DNA from: CAYYEF01 sp964470825
GTDB taxonomy: Bacteria; Patescibacteriota; Minisyncoccia; Phycocordibacterales; JAACPR01
Length of the DNA stretch: 64,000 nt
Reading direction: 5' to 3'
Assembly: GCA_964470825.1 (NCBI GenBank)
Contig: CAYYEF010000001.1
Coordinates: forward strand, 9,129 to 73,128
A program made the position numbers and the translations under genes. Of the stretch, positions 57,315-64,000 are shown piece after piece; within the stretch, counting starts at the first letter, position 1, and each line of letters starts with the position of its first letter. The notes under the pieces were generated by a model. The model was not told where the DNA came from. It was given only the letters and a program-made list of their open reading frames with translations, and ran no database searches.

Positions 57315-57349
57315 AGTATTGATAAATTTCTAATAAAAAATTATTAAAA

Positions 57350-57814
57350 TCATTCTGAATTTTCTTCAGTGGTGCTAGCTTTTGAATCCAAGGTACTTGT
57401 GCCAGAATCAGTTGAGGTTGAAAGACTGTCTCCTATATTAACAACATCTTGATGAGTAACAGATTGTCCCGTAAATATAATTTCAATATTTTTGGAAATA
57501 TTTCTTTCAAACTTATCCTTAGCCTTAACTATAATTATATTATAGCCAGGGGATAGGAGCAAAAATTCTTTAAAATTACCGTCACTATCAATAAAAATAG
57601 GTCTATCATTTAAGCTAATAAAATTTACGTTTGTTGCTTTTCCAATTACCTCTATTAATTCTTTATCGGCTGTCTGACCGTTTTGCGGAGAGGTTATGAT
57701 TATATCTGGACCGGCAATGAATATTCTAAAATTAAAGATAAAATAACCAACAATAAAGATGGAAAATGCTATTATTGATACAGCTTTTAGGTAATCTGAG
57801 CCACTTTTCCTCAT
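57350..57814 (-). CDS. Membrane-anchored protein with Ig-like domain
   Basis: 154 residues. One transmembrane helix (about 12-33), then a beta domain starting DIIITSPQNGQTADKELIEVIGKA and including PGYNIIIVKAKDKFERN, as in Big-type Ig-like modules, and a Ser/Thr/Asp-rich unstructured end. Two nt downstream of ftsK and before recA on the same strand. Function unknown. Confidence 0.65.
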   Translation of the reverse strand: MRKSGSDYLKAVSIIAFSIFIVGYFIFNFRIFIAGPDIIITSPQNGQTADKELIEVIGKATNVNFISLNDRPIFIDSDGNFKEFLLLSPGYNIIIVKAKDKFERNISKNIEIIFTGQSVTHQDVVNIGDSLSTSTDSGTSTLDSKASTTEENSE

Positions 57815-57816
57815 AT

Positions 57817-60030
57817 TTATTCTTGGTTATCTTCTTTATGAGAATTGTCAGGACCAACTAATATTTCTCTAGGTTTTGCACCATCTGCAGGACCAATAAC
57901 CCCTCGTTCTTCTAATATATCCATTAATCTTGCTGCTCTAGAATAGCCAATACGTAGTTTTCTTTGTAGATAAGATGTCGAAGCTTTTCCAGCACTTACA
58001 ACAACCTCTTTGGCTTCTTCATACAAATCGTCATCTCCATCTTCGTCATCTCCAAAACTATCTCCGCCTCTACCACTATCATTTTTTAAAGAATCAAAGA
58101 TATCGACCTTATTTGTTTGCCCCTCTAAATTAATGTTTTCAGGCAATTCGTCCCTGTAATTATTCGTTAGCCAATCAACAACTTTTTTAATCTCTTCTTC
58201 TGATAGGAAGGCAGATTGGATACGACGAGGTTGAGACATTTCTCCAGATAAGAACAACATATCTCCAGCACCTAGCAATTTTTCAGCACCGGGCATATCC
58301 AAAATGGTTCTAGAGTCAATTTGTGAAGCCACTTGTAAGGCGATTCTGGCAGGAATGTTCGCTTTGATTAGACCTGTAATAACATTTACAGAAGGACGTT
58401 GAGTAGAGATTATTAAGTGAATACCAACAGCTCGACTCATTTGAGCCAGACGAACAATACCAGCCTCTAGTTCTCGAGGGTAAGTCTGCATAATATCAGC
58501 CAACTCATCGATAATAATAACGATGAAAGGCATTGTTTCTGGTAATTCAGCCCCATCATTTTTCTTGGCTTTTTCTAAAGCAGGTTGCAAAACATTTTTA
58601 TGATAAGAACCAATATCTCGAACTCCTTTTGATTCCAATACATCATATCGTCGACTCATTTCATTTGCTGCCCATTTCAAAGATAGAATTGTTTTCTTTG
58701 GATCTGTAATAACAGGAGTTAGTAAGTGGGGGATTTTGTTATACATAGTTAATTCCACACGCTTCGGATCAACCATAATAAATTTCAGCATCTCAGGAGA
58801 GTTTCTGAAAAGCAGAGAATTAATCAAAGTATGAATTGTTACAGACTTTCCAGAACCAGTGGTACCAGCAATCAAAAGGTGAGGCATTTTTGCTAAGTCC
58901 GCATAGAAAGATTGTCCTGAAACTCCTTTACCTAGCCCCATTAATAATTCTTTTGGAGAGTTAGCAAATTCAGGCTGACCAAATAATGTTCCAAGACCAA
59001 CTTTTGTTTTTGTAGAGTTTGGAATTTCAATACCTACTAATGATTTACCTGGAATAGGAGCTTCGACTCGAAGAGGGTGGGCAGCCAAGGCTAGAGACAA
59101 ATCGTTTTGAAGAGCAACTATTCTTGATAGTTTTACACCTTCTGCAGGTTTTAAGGCATAGCGAGTGACGGAAGGTCCAATAGAAATTTCATCCATTTCT
59201 ACTTGAATACCAAAATTAGAAAGAGTTCTTTTGATTACGTTTGCGTTTGCTTTGATATCTCCTACACCAGGTTTACCAGCATCTTTTTCAAAAAGGGAAA
59301 GAGGGGGTGCTTTGTAAGGGGCCAAGCTATCTGATTTTTGAGAAAGGAAAATTAATCCGGTTTGTTTTGCTGGAGGTTCTTCTGTTGGTTTTGGAGTTGG
59401 TGTGGTTGATTTAACTTCCACTTCTTCCTCGTCATCTTTATTGTTGTTAGGAGAAACTTGAATTGAATTTTTATCAATTTTAATTTCAGCTTCAACAAAA
59501 CCATTGTCCTCTTCATTTTCCTCTCTTTTCTTAAATAAGTTTGCAATAAAAGAGACTTTTAATGATGTATCAAAAATAACTAAAATAGAAATTATGATAA
59601 GACCAACTAATAATATTAAAGTAACCCAAAAATCAAAAAGACTAACTAATGGTTTTGAGATTAATCGACCTATGATACCACCGTTATGGAAAAGCAAATC
59701 TATAAGTCCGATTGCAGATAGGGTAAAGATAGATGCTCCAGTAATTTTAGGCCACGCTAAATTGTGACTGAGTGATTTAATAAAAGATATACCTAGTGTG
59801 ATTAAGATGACAGGTAATATGTAATATCCAATCCCAAATAATAAAGTTAAGAATTCAAAAATTTTGTCTCCAACTATACCCGCTTTGTTGAAAGGTGCGA
59901 GCAATAAGAATATTGAGACTATTATAAAAATAATGGCACTAATACCTTCTAGAGTTTCTTTTTTAAAAGCTTTAACAATATTGTCTGTTGACTCCTCTCT
60001 TCTAATATCTTCTTTTTTTCTTCTACCCAT
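57817..60030 (-). CDS. ftsK: DNA translocase FtsK/SpoIIIE
   Basis: 737 residues. Four hydrophobic helices in the first 175 residues, an acidic/Pro/Thr linker, then the motor: IAGTTGSGKSVTIHTLI (Walker A near residue 390), IDELADIM (Walker B), STQRPSVNVITGLIKANIPARIALQVAS, and a C-terminal winged-helix gamma domain with STSYLQRKLRIGYSRAARLMD. Pumps chromosome termini through the division septum. The gamma domain reads KOPS-like sites. An extended -10 TGCTATAAT lies 8 nt before the ATG. Confidence 0.96.
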   Translation of the reverse strand: MGRRKKEDIRREESTDNIVKAFKKETLEGISAIIFIIVSIFLLLAPFNKAGIVGDKIFEFLTLLFGIGYYILPVILITLGISFIKSLSHNLAWPKITGASIFTLSAIGLIDLLFHNGGIIGRLISKPLVSLFDFWVTLILLVGLIIISILVIFDTSLKVSFIANLFKKREENEEDNGFVEAEIKIDKNSIQVSPNNNKDDEEEVEVKSTTPTPKPTEEPPAKQTGLIFLSQKSDSLAPYKAPPLSLFEKDAGKPGVGDIKANANVIKRTLSNFGIQVEMDEISIGPSVTRYALKPAEGVKLSRIVALQNDLSLALAAHPLRVEAPIPGKSLVGIEIPNSTKTKVGLGTLFGQPEFANSPKELLMGLGKGVSGQSFYADLAKMPHLLIAGTTGSGKSVTIHTLINSLLFRNSPEMLKFIMVDPKRVELTMYNKIPHLLTPVITDPKKTILSLKWAANEMSRRYDVLESKGVRDIGSYHKNVLQPALEKAKKNDGAELPETMPFIVIIIDELADIMQTYPRELEAGIVRLAQMSRAVGIHLIISTQRPSVNVITGLIKANIPARIALQVASQIDSRTILDMPGAEKLLGAGDMLFLSGEMSQPRRIQSAFLSEEEIKKVVDWLTNNYRDELPENINLEGQTNKVDIFDSLKNDSGRGGDSFGDDEDGDDDLYEEAKEVVVSAGKASTSYLQRKLRIGYSRAARLMDILEERGVIGPADGAKPREILVGPDNSHKEDNQE

Positions 60031-60038
60031 TTGTATAA

Positions 60039-60044
60039 ATTATA
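60039..60044 (-). promoter_or_regulatory. -10 box of ftsK, leaderless spacing
   Basis: Minus-strand TGC-TATAAT, an extended -10 element, ends 8 nt before the ftsK ATG at 60030. Confidence 0.55.
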
Positions 60045-60177
60045 GCATGCACTTTTATAAAATAACTGTTTATAAATAAGCACTTTCTTTAAAAGACGCT
60101 TAAAAACAAAATGTTTTAAAATGGCTCCTATATTTAGTATTTGACTTTTAAACTGTCCGTTATAAACTACCGGTGAA

Positions 60178-60238
60178 TGTCCTAAAAGTCTTTTGATAAA
60201 AGACATCTATTATAAGCGCGTAAGAATTATAAAAGACA
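60178..60238. promoter_or_regulatory. Operator-like cluster upstream of the winged-helix gene
   Basis: Contains TGTCCTAAAA (60178-60187), the inverted repeat GTCTTTT-GAT-AAAAGAC (60188-60204) and ATAAAAGACA (60229-60238). They share the core TAAARGACA in either orientation. The site lies between ftsK and the wHTH gene. Confidence 0.45.
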
Positions 60239-60245
60239 AAAAATT

Positions 60246-61043
60246 ATGGAAAATAATAAAAAGACATTGGAACAATACAATGGAAAAGGTTCAGTAATAA
60301 AGGCTTTCATTAAAGACGGTGATTTGTCCTTTATAATTAAAAAGACAGAAAAAATAGCCACTGCTATATACTTGATCTCTAACTTTTTGAATGTTGAAGA
60401 ACCATTGAAATGGGAGCTTAGAAAAATAGTTACAAAGCTTCTAAAAAATTTAATGTCTCTAAATGACACTTCTTTGTCTAATAAGGAAATGGTCATATCT
60501 AGAATCCAAAATGATTTTGTGGAATTAGAAGTCGTTTTTAATCTGACTTATAATTCTGGATTCATTTCAGATATGAACTATCAAATTGTCATAGAAGAGA
60601 TAAACAACCTATCTGTTCTGATCAATAACTATACAGATAGACAAATTTCTACTTCAAAGACTATTTTCAATACTGACTATTTTAATGTTAAAAAAGAAAA
60701 GGAAAATAAAGAATCATCTTTAAAGGACATTATAAAGGACACTGTAAATCCTATAAAGGACAGAGTTATTTTTAAAGGAAATAAGACTGATTTAGATAGT
60801 TTCTTTAAAGATACTATTAAAGACAACAGACAGACAGTATCTAATAATGAAAACTCTCAATCTGAGAGAGGTGAAAAGATTATCCAAAAAATTAAAACTC
60901 ACGGTCCTTTAACAATAAAAGAGATCTCTGAAGAATTTAAAGATTTAAGTGAAAAAACCATCCAAAGAGAGCTTCAAAAAATGTACGAAAAAGGTCAAAT
61001 TAAGAAAGAGGGAGAGAGAAGGTGGACAAAATATTTTATTTAG
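60246..61043 (+). CDS. Winged-helix DNA-binding protein of unknown role
   Basis: 265 residues. The N-terminal 140 look all-helical (NFLNVEEPLKWELRKIVTKLL). A charged middle with repeated LKD, IKD, FKD, IKD units follows, and then a C-terminal winged helix (residues about 205-265: IIQKIKTHGPLTIKEISEEF, SEKTIQRELQKMYEKGQIKKEGERRW), a DeoR/MarR-like pattern. Likely a transcription regulator. The DNA encoding the middle carries the motif TAAAGGACA several times, also found upstream of the gene, which fits autoregulation but is unproven. Confidence 0.65.
   Translation: MENNKKTLEQYNGKGSVIKAFIKDGDLSFIIKKTEKIATAIYLISNFLNVEEPLKWELRKIVTKLLKNLMSLNDTSLSNKEMVISRIQNDFVELEVVFNLTYNSGFISDMNYQIVIEEINNLSVLINNYTDRQISTSKTIFNTDYFNVKKEKENKESSLKDIIKDTVNPIKDRVIFKGNKTDLDSFFKDTIKDNRQTVSNNENSQSERGEKIIQKIKTHGPLTIKEISEEFKDLSEKTIQRELQKMYEKGQIKKEGERRWTKYFI
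60722..60762 (+). repeat. Three copies of ATAAAGGACA-type motif inside the wHTH coding region
   Basis: TAAAGGACA at 60721-60729, 60733-60741 (preceded by TA) and 60754-60762. Each falls in frame as an (I/L)KD codon group, so protein repeat and DNA motif coincide. A further inverted copy, TGTCCTTTA, is at 60325-60333. Confidence 0.55.
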
Positions 61044-61070
61044 AAATTAAATTAAAAATACACCTATATA

Positions 61071-61099
61071 TTGATAAAAAGCTGAAAATTTGCTATACT
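61071..61099 (+). promoter_or_regulatory. Promoter upstream of the second structured RNA region
   Basis: TTGATA (61071-61076), 17-nt spacer, TATACT (61094-61099) with TG ahead (TGCTATACT). Start predicted near 61106. Confidence 0.6.
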
Positions 61100-61105
61100 A
61101 GTCCC

Positions 61106-61592
61106 GATAACTCTATTACAGGGGTTATCCACATTAGGGGCTTCAACCAATTAAGGTAAAGGTCTATAATGTTGATAACGGTTGGACGGGAGTAATTGTT
61201 GCACTGCGCGGTCATTGACAATCAAATAAAAAATGTCACTTGATTGCTTTGGTAATTTAAGAAAGAAATTCTAATTCCTTTACGGTTAGTAAAAGATAGA
61301 AAAACTAATTCTAAAAAGCCGAGCTCTCAATATACATAATGTCGAGTCTGTAATTATTTCACTAAAAATAATTACAGTTTATGTGTTTGAGAAATTGGTG
61401 ATTGATTATCACATCCCGCGCCGATACGCGGTATCCCCGAATTTCAGAAATGTCTGAATGATTGGTTAGGTGTCGGACTAACTGGCTACTTCCGTGAGAA
61501 GAAGTGGTCTGCAAAGAAAATTATTATTAAACGTTTATTAGTAAGAAACATAAATTGATCCAAAATTTTTTAAAAGTTAACGGATCATTTTA
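61106..61592 (+). ncRNA. Putative structured RNA or very long leader upstream of the surface-layer gene
   Basis: No long frame fits these nearly 500 bases. Stems visible: GATAAC...GTTATC (61106-61128), CAACC/GGTTG with CCCG/CGGG around 61103-61190, CAATCAA/TTGATTG (61219-61246), CTGTAATTATTT/AAATAATTACAG (61348-61377, 12 bp), GTGAT/ATCAC (61398-61412), CCGCG-CCGATA-CGCGG (61416-61431), TTCAGA-AATG-TCTGAA (61443-61458), GTTAG/CTAAC. GC is higher than the local background. A hairpin TGATCC/GGATCA with TTTTATT at the end may terminate it. I do not find RNase P, tmRNA, SRP or 6S signatures. Either a separate ncRNA or the 5' leader of the gene at 61616. It fills the 572-base gap. Confidence 0.5.
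61554..61592 (+). terminator. Possible weak terminator before the surface-layer gene
   Basis: TGATCC and GGATCA form a 6-bp stem around an AT-rich 21-nt loop, followed by TTTTATT. Confidence 0.35.
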
Positions 61593-61615
61593 TTAATCAA
61601 AAAAAATTATAAAAC

Positions 61616-63340
61616 ATGCGTAAATATTTATTAGGCGCTTTCGCAACTACAGCATTATTTGCTTTTGTAGTTGTTGCTGACGCCGCAACATATACACGTG
61701 ATCTAACTATTGGTTCAACAGGTTCAGATGTAGTAGCTCTACAAGACATGTTGATCGCTTCAGGAGATCTAGTGTTGCCAGCTGGAGTATCAAAAGGATA
61801 CTTTGGTTCATTAACAAAATCAGCTCTTGCAAAATGGCAAGCTAAGAATGGTATTACACCAGCAGCTGGATACTTTGGTCCAATTACAAGAGCTAAAGCA
61901 GAAGGTTCATCAACATCAACAGGTGGTTCATCAACAGGTGGTTCATCAACTTCACTTAAAGGTGGAGACGGAGATGTTCAATCAGTAGATAAAACTACTT
62001 CAGGAACAGAAACAACTCTTGGAGAAGGTAAAACAGAAGATGTTCTAGGTTTCGATCTAGAAGCTGATGACAACTCAGATCTTGACGTAACTTCAGTTCG
62101 AGTTGAAATTACAACAGCAACTGGAGAAACATCAAGAATTAGCAAATACCTTGATTCAGCAGCTATCACTTTAGATGGTGAAGAAGTTGGTTCAGTAGAT
62201 GCTTCTGATTTTTCAAGAACAGGTTCAGTTTCAAAAGCAACAATCGCTCTTAAAGATGCAGTTGTAAAAGCTGGTGAAAAAGGACGATTCTACGTAACTC
62301 TTACAGCAGCTGATTCAATTAACGACTCAGAACTAGATGCAACACTAGATGTTGTAGTAGATCGAGTTAGAGTTGAAGATGCTAACGGAGCAGTTCTTAC
62401 AGAAGATGTTACAGGAGTTGACGCAACAGTTGACTTCGAAGATGCAACAGCAAACGATGATGCAAGAATCAAATCAGATTCTGCAACTCGAGAAGCTGGT
62501 CTTCTAAAAGTTGAAGAAAACAAAACATCAGAAGATTATGATCTAGTATCATTTAAATTTGATGTTGATCAAGATTCATCAGATCTTGTTGTAACAGAAC
62601 TTCCAGTTGAATTAACTATCGTTAATGGTTCATCAACAGGTGCTCTTAATATTGAATCAATGATTCAAGATCTATGGGTAGAAGTTGATGGAAACAAATA
62701 CGATGATTATGCATGGGGAACAAACGTATCAGTTGCAGCAGGAGCAACAGAAGTTGCTACAGCTACAATTTCAATCGATGAAGGTGATTTAGAAATCGCT
62801 TCAGATGATGTAGTGGATGCAGTTGTGTTTGTTAAGCTTGCAAAACAATCAGGAAACTATGCTGAAGGTACAAAAATCACAGCAAAAGTTACTGGTTCAC
62901 AAATCGACGCTGAAAACACAGAAGGAGATAACTTTGACGTAAGTGGAACAGTTACTGGTAAAGAACAAACACTTCAAATCTCAGCTGCTACAGTTGAAGA
63001 TTACAAGTGGTCAGTAAACAACACTGGAAACATTGTTGACTTCTTCTTCACAGTTACAGCAGAAGATGAAGACTTTAACGTTCTATCATCAAGTATTGCT
63101 TCAACAACATCAGGTACAGCAACAACTTCAGCTGGAGTTCTATCTCTAAGTACAGGTGACGCTGATACAATCTCTGGTGGATTCAAAGTTCTTGATGGAG
63201 ATACAGCTACATTCCGAGTACGATACACATTGTCAGGTGTAAACGGAACATACCGAGAAGTGAAAATTACATCAGTTGCAGGACAAGAAGTGCCTAAGGC
63301 AAATCAAATCTCACCTACAGCAACTATTAATATTCAATAA
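61616..63340 (+). CDS. Surface-layer-type protein with peptidoglycan-binding domain
   Basis: 574 residues. Signal peptide about 1-23 (VVADAA). Residues 28-100 are a PG_binding_1 domain (IGSTGSDVVALQDMLIASG, KGYFGSLTKSALAKWQAKNGI, GYFGPITRAKA). A Ser/Thr/Gly linker (STGGSSTGGSS) follows, and then about 450 residues of Asp/Thr/Val-rich beta domains without cysteine. The codon use is strongly skewed (TCA for Ser, CGA for Arg, CTA/CTT for Leu), as expected for a very highly expressed gene. TATAAA lies 2-3 nt before the ATG. Likely the main surface-layer protein; that is inferred from architecture and codon bias. Confidence 0.8.
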   Translation: MRKYLLGAFATTALFAFVVVADAATYTRDLTIGSTGSDVVALQDMLIASGDLVLPAGVSKGYFGSLTKSALAKWQAKNGITPAAGYFGPITRAKAEGSSTSTGGSSTGGSSTSLKGGDGDVQSVDKTTSGTETTLGEGKTEDVLGFDLEADDNSDLDVTSVRVEITTATGETSRISKYLDSAAITLDGEEVGSVDASDFSRTGSVSKATIALKDAVVKAGEKGRFYVTLTAADSINDSELDATLDVVVDRVRVEDANGAVLTEDVTGVDATVDFEDATANDDARIKSDSATREAGLLKVEENKTSEDYDLVSFKFDVDQDSSDLVVTELPVELTIVNGSSTGALNIESMIQDLWVEVDGNKYDDYAWGTNVSVAAGATEVATATISIDEGDLEIASDDVVDAVVFVKLAKQSGNYAEGTKITAKVTGSQIDAENTEGDNFDVSGTVTGKEQTLQISAATVEDYKWSVNNTGNIVDFFFTVTAEDEDFNVLSSSIASTTSGTATTSAGVLSLSTGDADTISGGFKVLDGDTATFRVRYTLSGVNGTYREVKITSVAGQEVPKANQISPTATINIQ

Positions 63341-63393
63341 TTAGTTGTTTAGGACAGATTTTGTCAAAGAGTTTAGAGTAACTTAAAAGCTCA

Positions 63394-63426
63394 ACAAAAA
63401 ACCACTCCGAAAGGGGTGGTTTTTTG
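63394..63426 (+). terminator. Strong intrinsic terminator of the surface-layer gene
   Basis: AAAAACCACTCC - GAAA - GGGGTGGTTTTTTG, GC stem with GAAA loop and T run. Confidence 0.9.
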
Positions 63427-63445
63427 TTTTGATTAAACTTTAATA

Positions 63446-63451
63446 TATAAT
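63446..63451 (+). promoter_or_regulatory. -10 box TATAAT, leaderless spacing
   Basis: TATAAT ends 8 nt before the ATG at 63460. Confidence 0.55.
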
Positions 63452-63459
63452 AAAGATAT

Positions 63460-63882
63460 ATGAAAATTTTATTTTTATTGCCAATATTACTTTTGTTTAT
63501 TGTAAATATTACTCAAGCTAAAACTCTGGTTGATGAAAAATCACAGGGTAGTTTTTCAATAAATGTCTCAGATATTACATACTATAAAGATATAAAAAGT
63601 ACTCAATTTACTTTAAACATCGAAGATATCAAAAATCTTCAAAATATTTCTTACTGGAAAATAAGCGCATATTGCGATAAAAAAATGACAATTCAGTTAA
63701 ATCCAACAGATCCGGATATCTGTATTAAACCTATAAGGATTAAAGATATTTCTAATAATAAAATTTCTTTTTTATTTAAAAATAAAACAAGTCAATCAAA
63801 AGATTTCTCTCTTAAAATAAAAGCTTTTGATAAAAACGGTAAAGGATTATACGGCGAATCTGTTGGATTTGGTTGGAAATAA
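63460..63882 (+). CDS. Small secreted protein of unknown function
   Basis: 140 residues. Signal peptide about 1-20 (LLLFIVNITQA). The mature part is beta-rich and Lys-rich, with two cysteines (about 72 and 87) that could form a disulfide. No family recognised. It follows the surface-layer gene from its own TATAAT box. The remaining 118 bases to the window edge hold only AT-rich sequence with a weak TGGCA/TGCCA hairpin at 63924-63944. Confidence 0.65.
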   Translation: MKILFLLPILLLFIVNITQAKTLVDEKSQGSFSINVSDITYYKDIKSTQFTLNIEDIKNLQNISYWKISAYCDKKMTIQLNPTDPDICIKPIRIKDISNNKISFLFKNKTSQSKDFSLKIKAFDKNGKGLYGESVGFGWK

Positions 63883-64000
63883 AAATTCATAAAAAATTTA
63901 ATTTTTTTTCAAATAAATTTTAATGGCACTTTTTTAAAATGCCACTATGATTTTTTATAATTACAATCAATTAAGGTTTTTAGTAATTTTAGCAATTTCA

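Noticed and set aside
61106..61592. RNase P, SRP or tmRNA for the second structured region
   Set aside because: Length would fit, but none of the conserved core sequences is present; left as unknown.
62290..62523. Ser-rich minus-strand frame within the surface-layer gene
   Set aside because: It results from the biased codons of the sense gene.
1..64000. Alternative genetic code with TGA as Gly (Gracilibacteria type)
   Set aside because: TGA is the natural end of several genes, such as those at 13620, 19259 and 21067, directly before a terminator or an overlapping gene.
1..64000. CRISPR array, prophage or insertion sequence
   Set aside because: No spaced direct repeats of 25-40 bp, no transposase, integrase or phage structural genes seen.

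Overview
The window is a compact, low-GC bacterial chromosome segment with short intergenic gaps, tRNA genes without encoded CCA, and almost only information-processing, nucleotide, cell-envelope and type IV pilus genes. This gene content, together with the small PilM/PilN/PilO proteins, the peptidoglycan-binding surface protein at 61616-63340, the RecO/RuvA/RuvX set and many short orphan genes, points to a Patescibacteria (CPR) genome, most likely a Parcubacteria (Nomurabacteria-like) lineage. That assignment is inference, not a phylogeny. TGA ends several genes (for example at 1358, 13620, 19259 and 21067), so the genetic code is the standard bacterial one and not the TGA-Gly code of Gracilibacteria. 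One 100-N assembly gap lies at 1074-1173.

Layout: (1) 1-10.3 kb: start of pilB (off the left edge), a Gly/Pro/Tyr-rich lipoprotein, tsaE-polA, holA, tRNA-Lys, a DoxX-like protein divergent from a SpoU methyltransferase, fpg divergent from an amidase, and a murE-like ligase with ruvA. (2) 10.3-14 kb: orphan small genes, rpsT, tRNA-Arg, VKOR protein, tRNA-Ser. (3) 13.9-17.6 kb: a plus-strand run DUF1653-dsbB-gpmI-tag-ruvX-tRNA-binding protein. (4) 17.7-20.1 kb: pilM-pilN-pilO locus, then tRNA-Arg and tRNA-Val. (5) 20.4-31.5 kb: rluA-type synthase, rplS, a large secreted protein, antiporter, cobalamin adenosyltransferase, tRNA-His, nitroreductase, DsbA-like protein, folD, SIMPL protein. (6) 31.5-38.4 kb: secE-nusG-rplK, then a thymidylate/folate group (folA, dCMP deaminase, NMP-kinase-like, thyA, glyA, tmk, dut). 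(7) 38.4-53.2 kb: argS, an ileS carrying an inserted histidine phosphatase domain, recO, a surface protein, glyS, M16 peptidase, AI-2E exporter family, metG, tatD. (8) 53.3-56.2 kb: a putative structured ncRNA, rpsF-ssb-rpsR, a DUF4406-like protein, efp. (9) 56.2-64 kb: recA, a membrane protein and ftsK on the minus strand, a winged-helix protein with a repeated DNA motif around it, a second putative structured RNA or long leader, a major surface-layer candidate and a small secreted protein.

How the parts fit: dCMP deaminase, Dut, ThyA, FolA, GlyA, FolD and Tmk form a nearly complete dTMP supply line. Fpg, Tag, RuvA, RuvX, RecO, RecA, PolA, SSB and FtsK give repair and segregation. VKOR, DsbB and DsbA give extracytoplasmic disulfide formation. 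PilB/M/N/O and the secreted proteins build the surface.

The most unusual items are: the IleRS with an in-frame histidine phosphatase domain that keeps its catalytic residues; two strongly structured non-coding transcripts (53291-53667 and about 61106-61592) that match no RNA family I can recognise; widespread apparent leaderless transcription, with a TATAAT-like box 6-9 nt before many start codons, including two divergent pairs whose -10 boxes overlap; and a set of orphan short genes with their own terminators, several with a strong Shine-Dalgarno sequence.
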